From assembly GCA_029448655.1 (NCBI GenBank), contig JACCLO010000017.1, forward strand, positions 1 to 64,000: 64,000 nucleotides of DNA. Direction: 5' to 3'. The position numbers and the translations under genes were made by a program. Below the pieces are notes generated by a model, which saw only the letters and a program-made list of their open reading frames with translations, had not been told where the DNA came from and ran no database searches. Of the stretch, positions 55,500 through 62,125 are shown in pieces. Within the stretch, counting starts at the first letter, position 1, and each line of letters begins with the position of its first letter. The stretch is from Wolfiporia cocos (lineage: Eukaryota; Basidiomycota; Agaricomycetes; Polyporales; Phaeolaceae).

Positions 55500-55810
55500 A
55501 GCCACTCCTCCAAAAGGGCTACAATGACAGCTTGGGTATCATGTTGGGTCCAGCCATTTATGTAGTTCAATTTCCCATGCTTTGTGTGCTTTAGCACTAC
55601 ACTGCTCTTTTGAAGTGTAACGCGTGGCCTACCTCCCTCCGTAAGATCACATATTTCTTTGACAAGCCATCCAATGTCTATGTCACCTTCACCGTCATTA
55701 CCGTTGCCAGTGACGGCTACTGTCAAAGGAAGGGTGAATGCATTGTTCAAAAATAATGGCCAACTGGGGATCTGGGCTGCAGACATTACTTGAAAGGATG
55801 ACCTTGACAT
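55500..55810 (-). pseudogene. Gene fragment of unknown family
   Basis: Minus-strand frame from ATG 55810. The first ~100 codons look coding: QIPSWPLFLNNAFTLPLTVA, GDIDIGWLVKEICDLTEGGR, LKHTKHGKLNYINGWTQHDT, ALLEEWLKHHSL. Beyond about 55500 the open frame (to 55139) turns Cys/His/Val-rich and is probably chance. Function unknown. Confidence 0.45.
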
Positions 55811-55816
55811 CTGCGA

Positions 55817-56002
55817 TCAGTCACCGCGACCTTCGCTACCGCCGCGACCACCGCAACCGCGACCACCGCGACCGCGACCACCACAGCTGCCACAACCACT
55901 GCAACTGTTCTGACAGGAAATATTACCTCTGGCAGTCTGATAACGTATATATAGTATTCTTAGCTGTGACATATGACTCGGACTTGGTTTGAACGAACGC
56001 AC
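55817..56002 (-). other. Small ORF with RGG-rich tail, copy A
   Basis: 61 codons: MRSFKPSPSHMSQLRILYIR, a Cys/Ser segment, then GGRGRGGRGCGGRGG from the (CGACCACCG)n repeat. A TATATATAG lies within the coding stretch. An almost identical ORF is at 56134-56337. No evidence of expression. Confidence 0.35.
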
Positions 56003-56484
56003 GTTATGCCTTGCTGAGGTATAGTAGGCCTTCTCGTCCTGCAGCCGTTTGCCCAGCTTCTGTGCTTCAAACGATGTAGTGATCTAGCCTGTCGCTCGAG
56101 AGATTTTTCTGTAAACTCACAAACACTTTCGCATTAGCTCGTTCCACCGCGACCACCGCGACCGCGACCACCGCGACCGCGACCACCACAGCCGCGACCA
56201 CCACAGCCGCGACCACCACCGCCGCGACAACCACAGCAACTGTTCTGACAGGAAATATTACCTCTGGCAGTCCGATAACGTATATATAGTATTCTTAGCT
56301 GTGACATATGACTCGGACTTGGTTTGAACGAACGCACGTTATGCCTTGCTGAGGTATAGTAGGTCTTCTCGTCCTGCAGCCGTTTGCCTAGCTTCTGCGC
56401 TTCAAACGATGTAGGGATCTAGCCTGTCGCTTGAGAGACTTTTCTGCAAACTCACAAACACTTTCGCATTAGCTCGTTCCACCA
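55906..56484. repeat. Direct duplication, 244 bp at 335-bp spacing
   Basis: 55906-56149 and 56241-56484 are nearly identical, from TGTTCTGACAGGAAATATTA to TTAGCTCGTTCCACC. Each copy is preceded by a GCGACC-rich microsatellite. Confidence 0.9.
56134..56337 (-). other. Small ORF with RGG-rich tail, copy B
   Basis: 67 codons, same N-terminal 30 residues as copy A apart from one Q/R change, and a longer GRGCGGRGCGGRGRGGRGRG tail. The difference in tail length comes from repeat number. Confidence 0.35.
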
Positions 56485-56693
56485 CGGTGATGCTGCACAA
56501 CATCTGGACGGCACTACCTTAACATCTGCTCTTGAAGCTCTGCGCGATCTCAGCTCTGATGGTCAAGAATTATTGTCTTAGGGCAATCCTTGAGGATTTC
56601 GGGCTCAGGGCTGGTAAGTAAACTGGTACTTGACAACACTGAATTATATGCTTTGGATATTGGTACCGCTCCTGAAACTACCTTTATTGAGAC

Positions 56694-56895
56694 CGCCACC
56701 TCCACAACCTTCACTACCTCCGCGACCTCCACGACCTCCGCGACCTCCACGACCTCCACGACCTCCGCGACCTCCTCGACCTCCTCGACCTCCGCGACCT
56801 CCGCGACCTCCGCGACCTCCGCGACCTCCGCGACCTCCGCGACCTCCGCGACTTCCGTGACCTCCGTGACCCCCGCGACCTCTGCGACCTCTGTA
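56694..56895. repeat. 9-bp microsatellite (GCGACCTCC)n
   Basis: About 20 units with some ACGACCTCC variants. + strand frames read TSA/TST or PPR repeats; the minus strand reads GGR repeats. The core GCGACC is shared with the arrays at 53.1-54.4 and 55.8-56.2 kb. Flanking 56485-56693 and 56896-56987 hold nothing I recognise. Confidence 0.9.
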
Positions 56896-56987
56896 GCTGC
56901 TTTGGCTACCCAGTTACATGTTACAATTGTAATATTTAAAGCTGTTTACGCAATGCAGCAAGATCCTCCGAGATGAGGTTAATAGTT

Positions 56988-57607
56988 TGTAACACAAGAT
57001 AACACTTACTTGTATTGTTCTTGGTTTTGCTGGTTAGGCAAGGGATAAGTAGTTGTTAAGCAGGATACGTTGAGTGGTTAACTCGTAGTATGAATGCAAT
57101 GAATAGAACTGAGGCAATAGCGCTCAGCAAGTCCAGTATATATACATGATAAATAAGACCCCTAACAGTCTTATTAGATAATACTAGTGTCCGTATTCGT
57201 ATGTACAAGTCCCCGAGTACCTAAGTACTTAGTAATATACGATAAATACATATACCGATCAAAACCGGGATATAGAAAGGCGGCGTAGGCCGCGCGAATG
57301 GCGTTTTGCGCTCTTGTCATTACAAAGACGGGGCGTGACCAAAGCCCGGTCCGCTGACGTTTATACGCTGACTGCTTCCGGACGGAACGTCCGATTGGCT
57401 AGAACTAGACATGTGACTGATGGTAACTACTAGTGATAAGATAAGACCGTCGCTACGGGAGATAGCGCGGCCATCATTCGGCACGTATGTAACCGTTAAC
57501 TTATGAACCAGATAAGCTAGTTATTGGTCTAGAAAGTCGTAGATAATTCGTAGAATTGCCGGAAAAATAGTAAGAAATATAGGGAAACTAGGAGAATTCT
57601 TGTGACA
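56988..57607 (-). repeat. Gypsy-2 3' LTR (about 620 bp)
   Basis: The inner edge (57607, minus-strand TGTCACAAGAATTC) is secure because the purine tract adjoins. The outer edge at TGTAACACAAG (56988) is inferred from the TG...CA rule. The minus-strand TATATATA near 57138-57145 is followed by the stem CTGAG/CTCAG (about 57129-57111) and AGTTCTATTCATTG. Confidence 0.75.
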
Positions 57608-57643
57608 TTACCCCCCCCTTAGATTTCAACGACCCCGTTGAGA
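57608..57643 (-). promoter_or_regulatory. Gypsy-2 polypurine tract and hairpin
   Basis: Minus strand: stem TCTCAAC/GTTGAAA (57643-57637 with 57630-57624, one G·U pair), loop GGGGTC, then TCTAAGGGGGGGGTAA and the LTR; spacer 16 nt. Confidence 0.75.
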
Positions 57644-57697
57644 GTAGAAGTTGTGCTAGAGCCCATTGAAGGGTTAGACTTTACGATTTTTCCACTT

Positions 57698-60600
57698 TTA
57701 TCGTCCTGTCGATCCAAAACCTTGTGTACCGCGTTTGGTTGGCTTGTTGAACTGCTCGTTGTAGGGCCCACTTCCATGTAGGTGAGGTCGAATTTCTTTC
57801 TCGAACTTCTCCTTGGTCATGGATTCCTGTATTTCGGGCGTGATTGCTACTTCGCAGATTAGCTGAGCAATTCGGTCGCCTTTCTTTACTTGGTACGGGT
57901 CTCCAGTGAGGTTCATCAACATGACAAAGACTTCTCCGCGGTAGTCATGGTCTATTACTCCTGCGAGGACATCGATGCCCTTTTTCGCAAGTCCAGACCT
58001 TGGCGCTATCCGACCGTATGTTCCGTATGGAACTTTGATTCGAATGTCTGTGGGGACCGTGGCGGATTTCCATGAGTTAATTAGGATATCCTGCGCGGCA
58101 TATAGATCGTAGCCGATCGCATCGGTTGTTCCCCTGGTCGGTAGTTTGCCATTGACTCCTACTTCGATTTCTAAGTCTTCGTTGAACTCAACATCGGAAT
58201 GTACCCATTGCCCTGTAAAGGGGTCGCGCTTGTAGTACACTTTCGGTTGTGTGGGGTCGACATCGTCTCGATACTGGGGCCAGTCATCGGGCCAGACACA
58301 TGTGTCCGAATCCCAATCTGGTGAGTCAGGGTCGAAGACGGCTATTGTTTGCCGTGTTCCGCCGAGTCTAGTTGATCGGCGAAGGGGTTGATTTGGGTCG
58401 GTACTAAGGGCTGAATATTTTGCCTTGTACTCGTCCAGTATCTCCTTAGCGTTAGCCAGGTGTTCCTCGATTTCCCACGTATCTTCCGCAGGTCCGGTGC
58501 CTTTCCAATGGATAAGGTACTCCCACCGACCGCGTCGGTTACGATGGTCGAGAATGGCTTCCACTTCCCATTCTTCCGGGTCTTCCATTTCCGTTGGCTT
58601 GGCAGCCGCAGGCGGGTGACTTTTCTGACCTTCGATGGTTGATTCCTTGTACATGACCAGTTTTGAAGCATGGAACACAGGGTGATAAGCCCTATATTGT
58701 GCGTCCATGTATACTTTGAACGTTACCGGTCCCAGTTTTTCCGTAATTCGGAATGGGCCGATGTAGCGAGGGGCTAGACTCCTTTCGGTGTCTTGCCAAC
58801 TTCGCACGTCCACGAGTACTTTGTCGCCCACTTTGAAGGGGACGACTTGCTTCTTTTGGTCATAGTACCAGGACCATCTTTCGGCTGCAATTTTCATTGC
58901 CGCCTTAGCTTTCTCTTGTGCGGAGAACCGTGTGTTCGCAATTTCTACTAAGTCTTTATTTCGGCTTGGTTCGAAACTGCTTGGTCCTGCGATAGGGTGA
59001 CGACCTAATTCTACCAGGAACGGAGATTCCTTGGTAGTTTCGCTGGCTGCATTATTGTACGCAAATTCCGCTGTTGGCAGGAACTCCGACCAGTTATCTT
59101 TTTGGTACGTATTGATATAGCACCGTAGATACTGTTCGAGTATTTGGTTCACTCGTTCGGTTTGTCCGTCTGCCTGCGGATGGTACGCAGTAGTCATTGA
59201 CCTTTGGATTCCCAGCAGGGTGCACCATTCGCCAAATAGTTTTGAGGCGAATTGTGTCCCCCGGTCCGATACTATCTGTTTCGGCAACCCGTGTAAGGGG
59301 TACACCTTTTGATAGAGTATCGTAGCTAGGTCTTTCGTTGAGAAGGTATTTTCTATAGGGAAAAACCTTGCTCTTTTGGTCAGCCGATCCACTACGACCA
59401 TGATCGCGTCATGCATTCCCGATGGGGGTAGCTGAGTAATCAGGTCTATTGTCACCACTTCCCATGGGCCTGACGGCACCGGTAAGGGTTGCAGGGGGCC
59501 GTACGGCTTCTGCGGGTGGTTCTTCATACGTTGGCATGTGTCACATCCGTCTACGTATTTTTTGACATAAACGAACATTCCTGGCCACCAATAGTTGCGG
59601 CTTAGCAATTCGTACGTTTTGTAGCGTCCGAAATGCCCAGCTGACTTGTGATCGTGATGATACTCGACCACTTGCCGTCTGATATCCGCTGGTGTAGCTG
59701 GAACGTAGACTTTGCCTCTTCGGAGGAGTAACCCTCCTTCGTAGTTCCATTCTGATAGGTCTTTTTTGAATTCACGAGGGCCGGATGAGAGCAGCTCCTT
59801 GTAGTCTTTTGTGACCTTGTCGTCTAGCAACGCTTTGCGAATCTCTCGGAGTATCGATTCATCTTCCGATTGTGGGGCAGCATGGGAGGTATCAAGAGCC
59901 ATTGCCATGAACTCTTGCTCGAACCACTCAGGTTTCAGAAGAACCTGATCGCGATTATCGAGATCCACCCCCTCCTCATGGTCTGGCCGCCTGGACAGAG
60001 GATCCGCGGTTAGCATTGTTTTGCCAGGTTTGTGCTTCATTTGGAAGTTGAAGCGTGAGAGGTACAGTGCCCAACGGGCTTGTCGTCTCGTCAGTTTTTG
60101 CGCCGTTTTGAAATAGGTCAGGTTTAGATGATCCGACCATATCTCGAATTTTTCAGGGTGTCCCTCTAGGTAGTGTCGCCACTCCTCTAGAGCCCTGATG
60201 ACTGCCAACATTTCCTTGTCGTAGATCTCGTAGTTCCTTTCCGGGGCACTTAGCAATTTGCTATAGTACGCCACGGGGTGGAATTTTTTATCCGTAGGAT
60301 CTAACTGAGATAGTACTGCTCCGGTAGCGAAGTCTGACGCATCTGTTTCTACGCGGAAAGGCTGATCGTGCGACGGAATTCGAAGCACGGGCGCTTTGGT
60401 AAATGCTTCCTTTAGGGTTTGGAAAGCATTTTCCTGCTCGGCGTCCCAATGCCAAGCTTCTGACTTTTTGGTCAGCATGGTGAGTGGTTTGGCTATTTTT
60501 GAGAAACCTTCTATGAATCGCCTGTAGAAATTGGCAAATCCAAGGAAGGCTTGAACCTCTTTGACCTTGGTAGGTCTAGGCCAGTCCTGAACTCCGGCGT

Positions 60601-62125
60601 ACTTCTTCGGATCCATCATGATGTTACCGTCGGAAATGATCATTCCTAGGTATTCGATGGAAGATTGTTCGAAAAAGCACTTTTCGGGCTTCGCATACAA
60701 GTCCGAGTCCTTCAGGGTTTGGAGAACCCCTTTGGTAAGTCGCCGATGTTCCTCCATATCATTCCCGAAAATCAAGATGTCGTCTAGGTAGACAACCACC
60801 TTGCCGGTCCGAATGAACGGTGCGAGGATTGAATTCATCATCGCTTGGAACGTTGCGGGGGCATTGCAGAAACCGAAATACATTACCGTTGCCTCGTATA
60901 GTCCACAGTGTGTAATAAACGCCGTCTTCCATTCATCACCTTCCTTGATGCGGACATTATTATATCCCCATCTAAGGTCTATTTTGGTGAAGATGGTCGC
61001 ATGGGACAATTGATCGATGAGATCATCAATCCGAGGTATCGGATAACGATTTTTTACGGTTATTTCGTTTAGCCTCCTGTAATCGACAACCATCCTCAGT
61101 CCTCCGTCCTTTTTATGGACGAAGAAGACCGGGGATGCCATCGGACTTTCGGATGGTCGAATGTAACCCTTCCGTAGTTCGGTGTCTATCCACTCATCCA
61201 AGCTATTACGCTCTTGGGGAGACATTTTGTATGGTTTTACCGGGGGAGGAAGCTGCGCATCTGGTTCAAGCATTATGGCATGATCCCAGGGCTTCCGTTC
61301 CGGCATCCTCTCTGACGCCTTTTGTGAGAACACCGTTGGCCCATACTCTTGGTATTGTTCGGGCACTAACGATCTCCATTTTTCAATGTCGATCGGTGGT
61401 GTGTTTTCCTCACGGTCGTCTACTTCATCGAGGTCTTTGTCAAGTACCTCGGCTACCAACTGTGTCAGCAGGTTCATTTCCTCGTCGTCAAGGGTTGCTA
61501 CCCAAGCGATCAAAGGATTTTCGGGGTCCTCCTCTCCTAATATGTCCACGGGAGTGTCCCAAATCGAATTTACTTCGATGACTTCCTTTTCTGGGAGTTC
61601 AACTGCTTCCTCCTCAGAAGGGCGGTTACCCTTTTTTCTGGCGTATGGTTGGTCGTGTGTACAGCGTGCATATTCCATTTCTCCTTTCCTCCAATCAAAG
61701 GTAGGGTTGTGGAGACGCAACCAGTCATAGCCAAGGATTAGGTCTGGTTCTAGGTGCATGACCGTTAGACCTATTTTTTCCTTGTGTGTGCCATGTTGCA
61801 TAAATGCCTTTACTGATTGCGTTAAGCGGCCGGCGACGTTTTCTGTTCCGTCTGCGTTTGTAACCGTAATAGGAAACGCTAGTTTGTCGGTGACCAGCTT
61901 ATGTTTATCGACCAATTGTTGTGATATGACCGATATGGTTGCACCGCTGTCGATTAAAGCCAGAGCCTGCACTTTTTGCCCATATACCCAGAGTGTTACT
62001 TCGACACGAAAAGATCGAGCGAAGTCGCGCGCATCATTGCCAAAAATATGATACATTGACTCGAATACACTCTTTACAGCGGGTACGGGACTAAAATTAC
62101 ACGGGAGCACAAGTGGGCAGGTCAT
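57698..62125 (-). CDS. pol: Gypsy-2 Pol: protease-RT-RNase H-integrase-chromodomain-dUTPase
   Basis: About 1,475 codons from ATG 62125. Visible in order: ALIDSGATISVIS (DSG, about 57), VVYLDDILIFG (about 445), VETDASDFATG, integrase zinc site YHHDHKSAGHF...CDTCQRM (about 825-865), VTIDLITQLPP and VSDRGTQFA, PQADGQTERVNQILEQ, chromodomain EWEVEAILDHRNRRGRWEYL (about 1185-1232), and dUTPase motifs DAIGYDLYA, GRIAPRSGLA, GVIDHDYRGEV, GDRIAQLI, RGTQGFGSTG at the end. Roles are as in Gypsy-1. The gag stop TGA (62127-62125) shares its A with this ATG (TGATG), which suggests termination-reinitiation in place of a frameshift. Confidence 0.94.
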   Translation of the reverse strand: MTCPLVLPCNFSPVPAVKSVFESMYHIFGNDARDFARSFRVEVTLWVYGQKVQALALIDSGATISVISQQLVDKHKLVTDKLAFPITVTNADGTENVAGRLTQSVKAFMQHGTHKEKIGLTVMHLEPDLILGYDWLRLHNPTFDWRKGEMEYARCTHDQPYARKKGNRPSEEEAVELPEKEVIEVNSIWDTPVDILGEEDPENPLIAWVATLDDEEMNLLTQLVAEVLDKDLDEVDDREENTPPIDIEKWRSLVPEQYQEYGPTVFSQKASERMPERKPWDHAIMLEPDAQLPPPVKPYKMSPQERNSLDEWIDTELRKGYIRPSESPMASPVFFVHKKDGGLRMVVDYRRLNEITVKNRYPIPRIDDLIDQLSHATIFTKIDLRWGYNNVRIKEGDEWKTAFITHCGLYEATVMYFGFCNAPATFQAMMNSILAPFIRTGKVVVYLDDILIFGNDMEEHRRLTKGVLQTLKDSDLYAKPEKCFFEQSSIEYLGMIISDGNIMMDPKKYAGVQDWPRPTKVKEVQAFLGFANFYRRFIEGFSKIAKPLTMLTKKSEAWHWDAEQENAFQTLKEAFTKAPVLRIPSHDQPFRVETDASDFATGAVLSQLDPTDKKFHPVAYYSKLLSAPERNYEIYDKEMLAVIRALEEWRHYLEGHPEKFEIWSDHLNLTYFKTAQKLTRRQARWALYLSRFNFQMKHKPGKTMLTADPLSRRPDHEEGVDLDNRDQVLLKPEWFEQEFMAMALDTSHAAPQSEDESILREIRKALLDDKVTKDYKELLSSGPREFKKDLSEWNYEGGLLLRRGKVYVPATPADIRRQVVEYHHDHKSAGHFGRYKTYELLSRNYWWPGMFVYVKKYVDGCDTCQRMKNHPQKPYGPLQPLPVPSGPWEVVTIDLITQLPPSGMHDAIMVVVDRLTKRARFFPIENTFSTKDLATILYQKVYPLHGLPKQIVSDRGTQFASKLFGEWCTLLGIQRSMTTAYHPQADGQTERVNQILEQYLRCYINTYQKDNWSEFLPTAEFAYNNAASETTKESPFLVELGRHPIAGPSSFEPSRNKDLVEIANTRFSAQEKAKAAMKIAAERWSWYYDQKKQVVPFKVGDKVLVDVRSWQDTERSLAPRYIGPFRITEKLGPVTFKVYMDAQYRAYHPVFHASKLVMYKESTIEGQKSHPPAAAKPTEMEDPEEWEVEAILDHRNRRGRWEYLIHWKGTGPAEDTWEIEEHLANAKEILDEYKAKYSALSTDPNQPLRRSTRLGGTRQTIAVFDPDSPDWDSDTCVWPDDWPQYRDDVDPTQPKVYYKRDPFTGQWVHSDVEFNEDLEIEVGVNGKLPTRGTTDAIGYDLYAAQDILINSWKSATVPTDIRIKVPYGTYGRIAPRSGLAKKGIDVLAGVIDHDYRGEVFVMLMNLTGDPYQVKKGDRIAQLICEVAITPEIQESMTKEKFEKEIRPHLHGSGPYNEQFNKPTKRGTQGFGSTGR

